From positions 62,001 to 126,000 of the forward strand of contig NZ_VDFU01000008.1 in the NCBI RefSeq assembly GCF_006152115.1: DNA of 64,000 bases, written 5' to 3'. Positions 46,012 through 54,416 of the stretch are shown one piece after another (positions within the stretch are counted from its first letter, which is position 1; each line of letters starts with the position of its first letter). The notes below the pieces were generated by a model, which saw only the letters and a list, made by a program, of their open reading frames with translations, did no database searches and was not told the origin of the DNA. The position numbers and the translations under genes were made by a program. The stretch comes from Rubellimicrobium rubrum. GTDB taxonomy: Bacteria > Pseudomonadota > Alphaproteobacteria > Rhodobacterales > Rhodobacteraceae.

Positions 46012-47571
46012 TCAGCTGCGGCTGGACGAGGAGCCGGAGGTCGAGCCCAACCCGCTGGAACCCGACATCGATTCACTGCTGCCCGTGGTGCCCGAGCTTG
46101 CGGTGCTCGACGATCCCGAGCCGCTCAGCGATGAGCCCGGGGCTCCGTAGGTCGTGCCCGAGGTTCCGGAGGATCCGCTGGAACCCAGCGACCCGGACGA
46201 TCCCAGGCTGGAGCCCGACGACGATCCCGTCGAGGAGCCGGACGATCCGATCGACGAACCCGACGAGGCTCCGCCGGACATCGCGCCAAAGCCCGACGAC
46301 TGGCTTTGCACGCGGATGTTGTTCTGAACGTGCTTCACGCCCGACACGTCATCCGCGATGTCCTCGGCACGCCGCTTCTCCCAACGGGAGTTGACGGTGC
46401 CCGACAGGGTGACCTCGCCGCTGCTGACCGAGACATCGACCTCGGACGCGTCGATGCCGGCCTGGGAGAGACGCTCGTTCACGTCTTCCTCGATCCGCTG
46501 GTCGGAGCGGGTGTAGCCCTTGGGACCGCGGCCACGCTGCTGCTGCCCTTGTTCGCCACCGAAGCCCAGCGCGCTGGCCGCCGCGCCGATCAGGCCGCCG
46601 ACGAACCCGCCGCCCATGCCGCCCTGCTGGCCGGCCTGGTTGCTGTACTGGTTCTGCTGGCCGTAGCCCTGGTCATGGCCCGATCCGAAGTAGCCGCCCT
46701 GCTGGCCGCCCTGGCCCGAATACTGGCTGTGCTGGCCATATCCGCCCTGGGACGACGAGGAGCCCTGGCCATAGCCGCCCATGCCAAGGCCGCTGCCCTG
46801 ACCGTAGCCGCCCTGCTGGCCACCCGAGGAGCCGTGCTGGTTCTGCTGGTGCCCGCCGTGACCATAGCCGCCTGAGGAGCCGTAGCCCTGGCCGCCGAAG
46901 CTCGACCCGCCCTGGCCGCTGTAGCTGCCAAACGAGCCCTGCCCCGCGCCGCCGAAGCCGCCGGTGCCTTGGCCATAGCCGCCCTGACCGCCTTGGCCGC
47001 CCTGCCCGAAGGTCGAGCCGGACTGCTGGCCGTAGCCGTAGTTGTGCTGCCCGCTGCCGGCGTTCTGGTTATGCTGACCGCCTTGGCCGTAGCCATAGCC
47101 GCCCATGCCGAAGCCACCCTGGCCGCCCTGCGAACCGTAGCCGCCCTGCGAGCCGCCGAAGCTGCCCGAGCCCATGTCGCCATAGCTCTGCTGGCCACCC
47201 TGGCCGCCAGAGCCGTAGCCCGACTGGCCGTAGTTGCCCGACCCTTGGCTGCCCGCGAAGCCCGATCCCATGCCGGAGCCCTGACCATAGCCGCCGGAAG
47301 AGCCGAAACCGCCCTGGACGCCGCCTTGGTGCCCTTGATGGCTTTGGCTGCCGCCATAAGCGCCACCATAGCTGCCTCCCGAGCCGCCATAGGTGCCGCC
47401 CTGGTTGCCTGGGCTGCCGGGGTTGCCGTGGCTGTACTGGTCGCGGCCTGCCTGGCTTTGGCCATGCTGGCTTTGATTGTGCTGGCCGCTGCCGAAGCCG
47501 CTGCCCTGGCCATAGTCCTGGGAACCGCGGCTCCCGCCGAACTGCCGATCGTCATCGTGATTGTTGGCCAT
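46012..47571 (-). CDS. Low-complexity (prion-like) protein with a BON domain
   Basis: 519 residues in three parts. Residues about 1-316 are almost only Gly, Ser, Gln, Tyr, His and Asn, arranged as GYGQ/SYGGSQ/GGYG repeats with very few charged residues. A short hydrophobic stretch (GFVGGLIGAAASALGFGG, about 318-337) and RGRGPKGYTRSDQRIEED lead to a BON domain (about 357-422: ASEVDVSVSSGEVTLSGTVN, DVSGVKHVQNNI). Residues 423-519 are a Ser/Gly tail. BON domains bind membranes or lipids; related BON proteins with the GPKGYTRSD motif are stress-linked, but not known to me with so long a Tyr/Gly/Gln domain. There is no signal peptide. Start ATG 47571 follows a strong AGGAGGAG site. A general-stress promoter match lies upstream. 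Confidence 0.85.
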   Translation of the reverse strand: MANNHDDDRQFGGSRGSQDYGQGSGFGSGQHNQSQHGQSQAGRDQYSHGNPGSPGNQGGTYGGSGGSYGGAYGGSQSHQGHQGGVQGGFGSSGGYGQGSGMGSGFAGSQGSGNYGQSGYGSGGQGGQQSYGDMGSGSFGGSQGGYGSQGGQGGFGMGGYGYGQGGQHNQNAGSGQHNYGYGQQSGSTFGQGGQGGQGGYGQGTGGFGGAGQGSFGSYSGQGGSSFGGQGYGSSGGYGHGGHQQNQHGSSGGQQGGYGQGSGLGMGGYGQGSSSSQGGYGQHSQYSGQGGQQGGYFGSGHDQGYGQQNQYSNQAGQQGGMGGGFVGGLIGAAASALGFGGEQGQQQRGRGPKGYTRSDQRIEEDVNERLSQAGIDASEVDVSVSSGEVTLSGTVNSRWEKRRAEDIADDVSGVKHVQNNIRVQSQSSGFGAMSGGASSGSSIGSSGSSTGSSSGSSLGSSGSLGSSGSSGTSGTTYGAPGSSLSGSGSSSTASSGTTGSSESMSGSSGLGSTSGSSSSRS

Positions 47572-47643
47572 CTTCTCCTCCTGAGTTGACTGCCACGAAC
47601 CGGTTGCCCGTCGCCCCGACGAGCTTCGGTTCTGCGAAGGATG

Positions 47644-47668
47644 AACGAGTCGCCGTCTTGTCTGTTCC
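47644..47668 (-). promoter_or_regulatory. EcfG (general stress sigma factor) type promoter
   Basis: On the minus strand GGAAC (47668-47664), 16 bases, then CGTT (47647-47644) is an exact match to the alphaproteobacterial general-stress consensus GGAAC-N16/17-CGTT. It lies 73 bases upstream of the BON gene's start codon on the same strand. Whether the cell has EcfG is not visible from this window. Confidence 0.72.
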
Positions 47669-47975
47669 ATGGGCAGATCGCGAAACGAGGCGGCCGGCTG
47701 AGTTGCGCCGGCGGAACAGTCTGCCGCCAACTCAGAAAAAATCGACACCTCACGAACAATCACGCTGGCGCGAGCGCATGAATCCTGGTATGTGCCACGT
47801 TGTGGCGCGGCATTGCCGCACCGACGATGGAGGCTGCTCATGCACCAAGGATTTGCACCCGCTGCCTATTGAAGGCGCCCGCAGCTTCCCCCGGCCGCTT
47901 CCTGCGGCCAGACCCTCATCGCCAGCCTGACATCGCTCCGATTGCCCCGGGCTGGGCTCCCGTGAGATCGCCACC

Positions 47976-48230
47976 ATGCTTCCGTTCCACACGGTCGATC
48001 ATCGGATCGACCACACCTCCTTGCCGTTCGAGGAACGCCGGGTCCTGCGCCGCTCCTCGCCTGAGCGGCTGCGCTTCGATTGCCCCGCCGCCACGACGCA
48101 GTTCCTGCGGCTGGGCGACCTGCCCCCGCCCGAACCGGCGATGGTCCGGCCCTCGTGGCTGCGGATGCGGCTGGGGTCCATGCTCATTGCCTGGGGCCAG
48201 CGCCTGACGGCGCCGACCCATGGCCTGTAA
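47976..48230 (+). CDS. Small hypothetical protein (doubtful)
   Basis: An 84-codon frame (MLPFHTVDHRIDHTSLPFEE at the start) with many Arg and Pro residues and no recognised domain. It fits the gap before ppaC on the same strand, ending 81 bases before it. No clear ribosome site precedes the ATG, and GC-rich sequence easily produces such frames. It could be real but is not certain. The remainder of the 47572-47975 gap holds the stress promoter and nothing else I can identify. Confidence 0.35.
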   Translation: MLPFHTVDHRIDHTSLPFEERRVLRRSSPERLRFDCPAATTQFLRLGDLPPPEPAMVRPSWLRMRLGSMLIAWGQRLTAPTHGL

Positions 48231-48311
48231 GGCCGGGCCGGGGGCGGCGCGTGGACAAGCGTGCCGCCCCCCGCTATGGGGTCGCGCATACCATCCTGGG
48301 GACCCTGCCAC

Positions 48312-49232
48312 ATGACCATCTTCGTCTTCGGCCACAAATCGCCCGACACCGACTCGACCGCTTCGCCCATCATCTGGGCCTGGTTCCTCGACCATGTGGG
48401 CGAGCCTGCGGAGGCGCGGCTCCTGGGGACGCCCAACACCGAGGCGCAGTTCGTGGCCAAGCGCTGGGGCTTTGAGCTGCCCGAGCAGATCCTGGACGTC
48501 GAGGACGGCCAGCCCGTGGTCATCGTGGACACCAACAACCCGGCCGAGCTGCCCGCCAACATCAACCGCGCCGAGATCCGGGCGATCATCGACCACCACA
48601 AGCTGGTCCCCGGCCTCGAGACCAAGAACCCCATCGAGGTGACGATCCGCCCTCTCGCCTGCACCGCCACGCTGCTGTGGCAGCTGATGGGCGGTCATGG
48701 CGGCCACGCGCCCGAAGGCATCAAGGGCCTCGCGCTGTCCGCGATCCTGTCCGACACTCTCGAGTTCCGCTCGCCCACCACGACGCCGGTGGACCGCCGC
48801 CTGGCCGAGCAGCTGGCGCAGGATCTCGGGATCGACATCCCGTCCTATGCCGCCGAGATGTTCGCGGCCAAGTCCGACGTGTCTGCCTTCTCCGAGGCCG
48901 AGTTGCTGCGCATGGACTCCAAGGAGTTCACCGTGGACGGCATGGACTTCCGCGTCTCGGTCCTGGAAACCGTGTCGCCCCAGCAGATCCTGGCCCGCAA
49001 GGACGCCCTGATGGCCGCCATGCCCCAGGTCGCCGCCGAGGATGGGGCGCAGCAGGTGCTGCTGTTCGTCGTGGACATCCTCAACGAGGAAGCGACGATG
49101 CTGATCCCCAATGAGTTGACCAAGAAGGTGGCCGAAGCCTCCTTCGGCGCTACCGTGAGCGGCGACACAGTGGTTCTGCCGGGTATCATGTCGCGCAAGA
49201 AGCAGATCATTCCTTCGCTCAAGGTCGCCTGA
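48312..49232 (+). CDS. ppaC: Manganese-dependent inorganic pyrophosphatase
   Basis: A 306-residue DHH-family (class C, family II) pyrophosphatase splitting PPi to phosphate. The N-terminal FVFGHKSPDTDSTASPIIWA holds metal ligands (HxPDxD); VVIVDTNNPAEL and IIDHHKL (DHH) complete the di-manganese site; the C-terminal DHHA2 domain ends with the phosphate-binding SRKKQIIPSLK. The start ATG at 48312 begins the conserved MTIFVFGHKSPD. Family II enzymes are scattered among bacteria and replace the common family I enzyme. Confidence 0.95.
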   Translation: MTIFVFGHKSPDTDSTASPIIWAWFLDHVGEPAEARLLGTPNTEAQFVAKRWGFELPEQILDVEDGQPVVIVDTNNPAELPANINRAEIRAIIDHHKLVPGLETKNPIEVTIRPLACTATLLWQLMGGHGGHAPEGIKGLALSAILSDTLEFRSPTTTPVDRRLAEQLAQDLGIDIPSYAAEMFAAKSDVSAFSEAELLRMDSKEFTVDGMDFRVSVLETVSPQQILARKDALMAAMPQVAAEDGAQQVLLFVVDILNEEATMLIPNELTKKVAEASFGATVSGDTVVLPGIMSRKKQIIPSLKVA

Positions 49233-49235
49233 CCC

Positions 49236-50114
49236 GTGGCGCAGATCATCCAGGGCTTCGCGGAGATCGCGGACCGCTACGACGCGGCCTTCGTGGACCT
49301 TTGGGGCTGCATGCACAACGGCCTTAGGGCGTTCCCCGAGGCCGTGGCCGCGATGACGGCCTACCGGGAGCGGGGCGGAAAGGTGATCCTGGTCACCAAC
49401 GCCCCTCGCCCCCGCGCCAGCGTGGAAGCGCAGATCGAACGGCTGGGCATCCCGCGCGAGTCGTGGGACGCCATAGCCACCTCGGGCGATGCCGGCCGGG
49501 TGGCGCTGTTCCAGGGCGCCGTCGGCAACCTGATCTGGTTCATGGGCGAAGAGCGCGACCGCGTGTTCCTGGAACCGCCCCGCATCGTCCAGAACCCCGT
49601 CCCGATCACCGAAGTCCCGCTGGACGAGGCCGAGGGCATCGTCTGCTGCGGCCCCTTCGATCCGTTCGCGCATCCAGACGTGAACCGTCCCGGCTTTGAG
49701 CTGGCGATCGCCAAGGGGCTTCGTCTCCTGTGCGCCAATCCCGACCTCGTGGTCGACCGCGGCGAAAGCCGGGAATGGTGCGCGGGCGCCCTGGCCCGGC
49801 TCTACGAAGAGATGGGGGGCGAAAGCCTCTATTTCGGCAAGCCCCATGCGCCGATCTACGATCTGGCGCGCAGGCGGCTTTCGCAGATCGGGCTGATGCC
49901 ACCAGACGACAAGATCATCTGCGTGGGCGACGGCATTCTGACCGATATCGCAGGCGCGGTGGGCGAAGGCTTGGACAGCCTGATGATCACCGGAGGCCTT
50001 GCCGCCGCCGAGACGCGGACGACCCCGGGCGGCCAGCCCGATCAGGGCGCGCTGGACGCCTATCTGGAGGTGGAGCGCCTGAAGCCCACCTACGCCATCG
50101 GGTTCCTCCGCTAG
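49236..50114 (+). CDS. HAD-superfamily hydrolase (TIGR01459-type, class IIA)
   Basis: A 292-residue class IIA HAD protein: motif I AAFVDLWGCMHNGLRAFPEA (nucleophile Asp with DxWG instead of DxDG, as in this subfamily), motif II VILVTNAPRPRASVE, Lys in YFGKPHAPIYDLA and motif IV ICVGDGILTDIAGA. It resembles the NagD/4-nitrophenylphosphatase-like TIGR01459 family, whose substrate is unknown. It starts with GTG at 49236, three bases after the ppaC stop, so the two are cotranscribed; both handle phosphate. Confidence 0.9.
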   Translation: MAQIIQGFAEIADRYDAAFVDLWGCMHNGLRAFPEAVAAMTAYRERGGKVILVTNAPRPRASVEAQIERLGIPRESWDAIATSGDAGRVALFQGAVGNLIWFMGEERDRVFLEPPRIVQNPVPITEVPLDEAEGIVCCGPFDPFAHPDVNRPGFELAIAKGLRLLCANPDLVVDRGESREWCAGALARLYEEMGGESLYFGKPHAPIYDLARRRLSQIGLMPPDDKIICVGDGILTDIAGAVGEGLDSLMITGGLAAAETRTTPGGQPDQGALDAYLEVERLKPTYAIGFLR

Positions 50115-50171
50115 GCGCTGGGCGGGGCGGCCGGGCGGCATAGCTCCGGAAGGATCATTCCGGAGCTTCCC

Positions 50172-50786
50172 ATGCCGCTTCAGCTTCCACCCGAGGCGTT
50201 CCGCAAGGACGACACGACGCCCGACAGCCGCTTCTACCAGGTGCCCCGCTTCGTCACCCATATCGACGACCAGGTCATCGCGGCGATCACCGAAACCTAC
50301 CGCGAGATCCTTCCCGTCGGGGGTGCCGTCCTTGACCTGATGTCGAGCTGGGTGAGCCATCTGCCGCCCGAGCTGGACTATGTGGTCACGGGCCATGGCA
50401 TGAATGCAGAGGAGCTGGCCGCCAATCCCCGCCTGTCCGACTGGTGGGTGCAGGACCTCAATGCCGACCCTGTGCTGCCGCTGGAGGACGCGTCCTTCGA
50501 TGCCGCCTGCCTGTGCGTGTCGATCCAGTATCTCCAGGACCCCGTGGCCGTGCTGACCGAGTTGCGCCGGGTGCTTCGTCCGGGCGGGCCGCTGGTCGTC
50601 TCGTTCTCCAACCGCTGCTTCCCGACCAAGGCGGTGGCGATCTGGCTGGCGCTGGGCGGGCGCGACCAGGCGCGGCTGGTGTCGGCCTATCTGACCGAGG
50701 CCGGGTTCGACGCGGTCGAGATCCGCGAGCCCCTGCCGCCCGGCGGGCGCGGCGACCCTCTCTGGATGGTGATCGGGCGAGCCTGA
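50172..50786 (+). CDS. Class I SAM-dependent methyltransferase
   Basis: A 204-residue methyltransferase with a short N-terminal extension (FYQVPRFVTHIDDQVIAAIT). SAM motif I appears as LPVGGAVLDLMSSWVSHLPP, motif II-like VTGHGMNAEELAANP, and LRRVLRPGGPLVVSFSNRCF as the usual post-II region. Motif I lacks the common GxGxG, but the fold pattern fits. Members occur widely in proteobacteria with unknown acceptors. It follows the HAD gene by 57 bases on the same strand. Confidence 0.82.
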   Translation: MPLQLPPEAFRKDDTTPDSRFYQVPRFVTHIDDQVIAAITETYREILPVGGAVLDLMSSWVSHLPPELDYVVTGHGMNAEELAANPRLSDWWVQDLNADPVLPLEDASFDAACLCVSIQYLQDPVAVLTELRRVLRPGGPLVVSFSNRCFPTKAVAIWLALGGRDQARLVSAYLTEAGFDAVEIREPLPPGGRGDPLWMVIGRA

Positions 50787-50862
50787 GGCCGATGGCCAAA
50801 GGCCAGGGCGGCATCACCGTGTCGGGTTGCGCCTTCTACGCTGGACAGCTAACCAGCCGCCC

Positions 50863-51789
50863 ATGCTCATCCTTCGCGACCGTCATGCCATCCCGCCCGG
50901 GGCCCGGGGCACCTCGGCGGCCATCGGGAACTTCGACGGCGTGCACCTGGGGCATCAGGCCGTGCTGGATGCCGCACGCCGGACCGGCGCGGCGCTGGGC
51001 GTCGTCACCTTCGAGCCCCATCCGCGCGAATGGTTCGCGCCCGACGCCCCGCCCTTCCGTCTCATGAACGCCCAAGCCAAGGCGCACCGGCTGGAGCGGC
51101 TGGGCGTGGACACCCTGTTCGAAGTGACCTTCGATGCCGCGCTGGCGTCGCTGACCCCGGAGGACTTCGTGTGCGACGTCCTCGTCCGCGACCTGGGCCT
51201 GTCGCACGCGGTGGTGGGCGCGGATTTCCGCTTCGGCAAGGGCCGCACCGGGACGGCCGAGGTCCTGCGCGCCCTGGGGCACGAGGCCGGGCTCGACGTC
51301 ACCATCGCCCCGATGGTCGAGGTCGGCGACGGCGAGGTGTCATCGACCGCCATCCGCCAAGCCCTGACGGACGGGCGGCCCCGCGATGCGGCGCGGATGC
51401 TCGGGCACTGGCACAGGATCGAGGGCCCGGTGATTCAGGGCGACCAGCGCGGGCGGACCTTGGGCTATCCTACCGCGAACATGAGCATCGCGGGCCTGCA
51501 TCCTCCCCGGTTCGGCGTCTATGCCGTCAAGGTCGATATCCTCGACGGCCCCCATGCGGGCAGCTACGGCGGCGCGGCCTCGATCGGGGTGCGGCCGATG
51601 TTCGGGGTCAATCAGGCGAATTGCGAAACCTTCCTGTTCGACTTCGCGGGCGACATCTACGGAGCGACGCTGTCGGTCGCCCTGCTCGACTATCTACGGC
51701 CCGAGATGACCTTTGACGGCCTTCCGGCGTTGATCCGGCAGATGGACGCCGATTGCGCCCAGGCCCGCGAGATCCTGGCCCATGCCTGA
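50863..51789 (+). CDS. ribF: Bifunctional riboflavin kinase/FAD synthetase
   Basis: A 308-residue RibF that makes FMN and FAD from riboflavin. The N-terminal FAD synthetase domain has GTSAAIGNFDGVHLGHQAVL and VVTFEPHPREWFAP, with DFRFGKGRTG and EVSSTAIRQALTDG. The C-terminal riboflavin kinase domain shows RTLGYPTANMSI, GVYAVKV, ASIGVRPMFG and ETFLFDFAGDIYGATLSV. The ATG at 50863 was chosen as the first Met before the conserved core. It overlaps the YcgN gene by 8 bases. Confidence 0.96.
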   Translation: MLILRDRHAIPPGARGTSAAIGNFDGVHLGHQAVLDAARRTGAALGVVTFEPHPREWFAPDAPPFRLMNAQAKAHRLERLGVDTLFEVTFDAALASLTPEDFVCDVLVRDLGLSHAVVGADFRFGKGRTGTAEVLRALGHEAGLDVTIAPMVEVGDGEVSSTAIRQALTDGRPRDAARMLGHWHRIEGPVIQGDQRGRTLGYPTANMSIAGLHPPRFGVYAVKVDILDGPHAGSYGGAASIGVRPMFGVNQANCETFLFDFAGDIYGATLSVALLDYLRPEMTFDGLPALIRQMDADCAQAREILAHA

Positions 51790-52237
51790 CGACCTGCGCC
51801 CCCGCTTCTGGGAGCTTCCCCTGCGGTCGCTGACGCGCCCCGAATGGGAGGCGCTCTGCGACGGCTGCGGGAAATGCTGCCTCAACAAGCTCGAGGACGA
51901 GGACACGGGCGAGGTCGCGCTGACCAACGTGGCTTGCCGGCTGCTCGACGGATCGACCTGCCGGTGCAGCAAGTATCCGACGCGGCACGACTATGTGCCG
52001 GAATGCATCGTGCTGACGCCCAAGACCCTTCGCAAGAACATGTACTGGCTGCCCCAGACCTGCGCCTACCGCCTGCGCTACGAGGGGCGGCCCCTGCTCG
52101 ACTGGCACCCCCTTCTCAGCGGCGACCCGGACAGCGTCCACCGCGCGGGCATGTCGGTCGCGGACATGACCGTCTCGGAGGCCGAGATCACCGACGACGA
52201 ATGGGAAGACCACATCATCGAGGAGCCCGGCACGTGA
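51782..52237 (+). CDS. YcgN/UPF0260 family cysteine-cluster protein
   Basis: A 151-residue protein of the UPF0260 (YcgN) family. The FWELPLRSLTRPEWEALCDG start and the cysteine pattern CDGCGKCCLNK, NVACRLLD, STCRCSKY and CIVLTP suggest a metal or Fe-S cluster. Most of these cysteines are strictly conserved in the family; the function is unknown. It is squeezed between ribF (8-base overlap) and threonine aldolase (GTGA overlap), so it is translationally coupled to both. Confidence 0.92.
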   Translation: MPDDLRPRFWELPLRSLTRPEWEALCDGCGKCCLNKLEDEDTGEVALTNVACRLLDGSTCRCSKYPTRHDYVPECIVLTPKTLRKNMYWLPQTCAYRLRYEGRPLLDWHPLLSGDPDSVHRAGMSVADMTVSEAEITDDEWEDHIIEEPGT

Positions 52238-53304
52238 ACTTTGCCAGCGACAACGCAGGCCCGGTCCATCCGCGCGTGATCAGCGCCATCATCGACGCCA
52301 ACGAGGGCCATGTCCCGGCCTATGGCACCGACCGCTGGACCGAGGAGGCCGTCGCCCGCATCCGCGAGATCTTTGAGGCGCCGGATGCTGCCGTGCACCT
52401 GGTCGCCACCGGGACCGCGGCCAACTCACTTGCCTTGGCTGCGCTGGCTCGGCCATGGGATGCGGTCTTCTGCACCGAGATGGCGCATATCCACGAGGAC
52501 GAGTGCAACGCGCCCGAGGCCTTTACGGGCGGCGCGAAACTGCTGGGGCTGCCCGCCCCACAGGCCAAGCTGACGCCCGAGGTTCTGCGCCCCGCCATGG
52601 CCCGGCTGGGTAGCGTCCATGGCCCGCAGGTCGGTCCGGTGTCGATCACCCAGGCCACCGAAAAGGGCACCGTCCATTCGCTCGACGAGATCCGCGCCCT
52701 GACGGCGGTCGCCCGTGAGTTCGGCGCCCGCGTCCACATGGACGGGGCCCGCTTCGCCAACGCGCTGGTCGCCCTGGACTGCACGCCGGCCGAGATGACC
52801 TGGAAGGCGGGCGTGGATGCGCTGAGCTTCGGCGGCACCAAGAACGGGTTGATGGGCGTCGAAGCGGTGATCCTCTTTGACCCCGCGCAGTCATGGGAGA
52901 TGGAGCTGCGACGCAAGCGCGCCGCCCATCTGTTCAGCAAGGGCCGCTACCTGGGCGCTCAGATGGCGGCCTACCTGACCGATGGTCTGTGGCTCGAGAT
53001 GGCACGCTCGGCCAATTCGGCGCTGGCCCTGCTGGTCGAAGGGCTGCGAAGCCTCGGCGTGACGCCGGAATGGGAGCCGGACGCCAACCTCGTCTTCGTG
53101 CGCCTGCCACGCGCCATGCACCAGCGCCTGCGGGATGCGGGCGCGACCTACCACCTTTGGGACGGTCCGCTGGAGGAGGGTGACCCCGACGAGCCCCTCC
53201 TCTGCCGCCTTGTCTGCGATTGGTCGCTGGGCACCGGGGCCGTGGACCGCTTCCTTGCCGTTGCGGCTGGGCAGCCCGTTCCGGCTGCCGTGCCTCCGTG
53301 CTAG
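52234..53304 (+). CDS. Threonine aldolase family protein
   Basis: A 356-residue PLP enzyme (fold type I, beta-eliminating lyase family). It begins NFASDNAGPVHPRVISAIID; HLVATGTAANSLALAAL holds the cofactor-binding segment; VHMDGARFANALV is conserved; and the PLP-binding Lys is K203 in SFGGTKNGLMG. It cleaves L-threonine (and allo-threonine) to glycine and acetaldehyde; specificity among beta-hydroxy amino acids is inferred. The start is a GTG overlapping the YcgN stop. prs follows 28 bases later. Confidence 0.93.
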   Translation: MNFASDNAGPVHPRVISAIIDANEGHVPAYGTDRWTEEAVARIREIFEAPDAAVHLVATGTAANSLALAALARPWDAVFCTEMAHIHEDECNAPEAFTGGAKLLGLPAPQAKLTPEVLRPAMARLGSVHGPQVGPVSITQATEKGTVHSLDEIRALTAVAREFGARVHMDGARFANALVALDCTPAEMTWKAGVDALSFGGTKNGLMGVEAVILFDPAQSWEMELRRKRAAHLFSKGRYLGAQMAAYLTDGLWLEMARSANSALALLVEGLRSLGVTPEWEPDANLVFVRLPRAMHQRLRDAGATYHLWDGPLEEGDPDEPLLCRLVCDWSLGTGAVDRFLAVAAGQPVPAAVPPC

Positions 53305-53332
53305 GCCCCGGCCAGCGTAGAAGGAATCACCC

Positions 53333-54352
53333 ATGCCCGTCATGACCGAGCCCAAGCTCATCTCCGGCAACGCCAACGTCTCTCTGGCCAAGTCGGTCGC
53401 GCGGCGCATGTCGCTGCACCGCGGCGTCGCAGTGGAACTCGTCAGCGCGCGGGTCGAGCGGTTCAACGACCAGGAAATCTTTGTCGAGGTCTTCGAGAAC
53501 GTCCGCGGCGAGGACATGTTCGTCATCCAGAGCACGTCGAACCCTGCGAACGACACGCTCATGGAATTGCTAATCATGACCGATGCGCTGCGCCGGTCCT
53601 CGGCCCATCGGATCACGGCGGTGATCCCCTATTTCGGCTATGCCCGGCAGGACCGCCGCGCCAAGGCCCGCACGCCGATCAGCGCCAAGCTGGTCGCGAA
53701 CCTGCTGACGACCGCCGGGATCGACCGGGTGCTGACGCTGGACCTCCATGCCGCGCAGATCCAGGGGTTCTTCGACGTCCCGGTGGACAACCTTTATGCC
53801 GCGCCGATCTTTGCGTTGGACATCGAGCATCATTTCAACGGGCGCTCGGCCGAGATGACGGTTGTGTCGCCCGACGTGGGCGGCGTGGCCCGCGCGCGGG
53901 AGTTGGCGCAGCGGATCGGGGCGAACCTCGCCATCGTGGACAAGCGCCGCGCCCGTCCGGGCGAGATCGCCGAGATGACGGTGATCGGGGACGTCAAGGA
54001 CCAGATCTGCGTCATCGTGGACGACATCTGCGACACCGCCGGCACGCTGGTGAAGGCGGCCGAGCTGCTCTGCATGCAGGGGGCCAAGGAGGTCCACGCC
54101 TACATCACCCACGGCGTCCTGTCGGGTCCTGCTGTCGAACGGGTATCGAATTCCATGCTCAAGAGCCTGGTCATCACCGACTCCATCGAGCCGACCGAAC
54201 ATGTCAGGGCCGCCCACAACATCCGCATCGTCCCGACCGCGCCGATGTTCGCGCAGGCAATCCTGAACATCTGGAACGGCACGTCGGTGTCGTCCCTGTT
54301 CGAGGCCGACAGCCTCGCCCCGATCTACGAGGGGATGTACTCGCGCGGGTGA
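53333..54352 (+). CDS. prs: Ribose-phosphate pyrophosphokinase
   Basis: A 339-residue PRPP synthetase supplying PRPP for nucleotides, His and Trp. Conserved: [77 protein letters not shown] [15 protein letters not shown], and the PRPP-binding [20 protein letters not shown]. It is slightly longer than usual (about 310 residues) owing to insertions near residues 190-215 and the C-terminus, a feature of alphaproteobacterial enzymes. A Met at 53342 is a possible alternative start. Confidence 0.96.
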   Translation: MPVMTEPKLISGNANVSLAKSVARRMSLHRGVAVELVSARVERFNDQEIFVEVFENVRGEDMFVIQSTSNPANDTLMELLIMTDALRRSSAHRITAVIPYFGYARQDRRAKARTPISAKLVANLLTTAGIDRVLTLDLHAAQIQGFFDVPVDNLYAAPIFALDIEHHFNGRSAEMTVVSPDVGGVARARELAQRIGANLAIVDKRRARPGEIAEMTVIGDVKDQICVIVDDICDTAGTLVKAAELLCMQGAKEVHAYITHGVLSGPAVERVSNSMLKSLVITDSIEPTEHVRAAHNIRIVPTAPMFAQAILNIWNGTSVSSLFEADSLAPIYEGMYSRG

Positions 54353-54416
54353 CCCCCGGAACGACAGGGGTCAGCCGGGGCCGATCGTGCTAACCTCCCG
54401 AGAGGAGGTGACCCGC

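Noticed and set aside
46624..47544. Dense short repeats suggesting a CRISPR array or satellite DNA
   Set aside because: The repeats are in one reading frame, vary in length and encode a continuous Gly/Ser/Tyr/Gln protein with a ribosome site and a folded domain. There are no uniform spacers or repeats.
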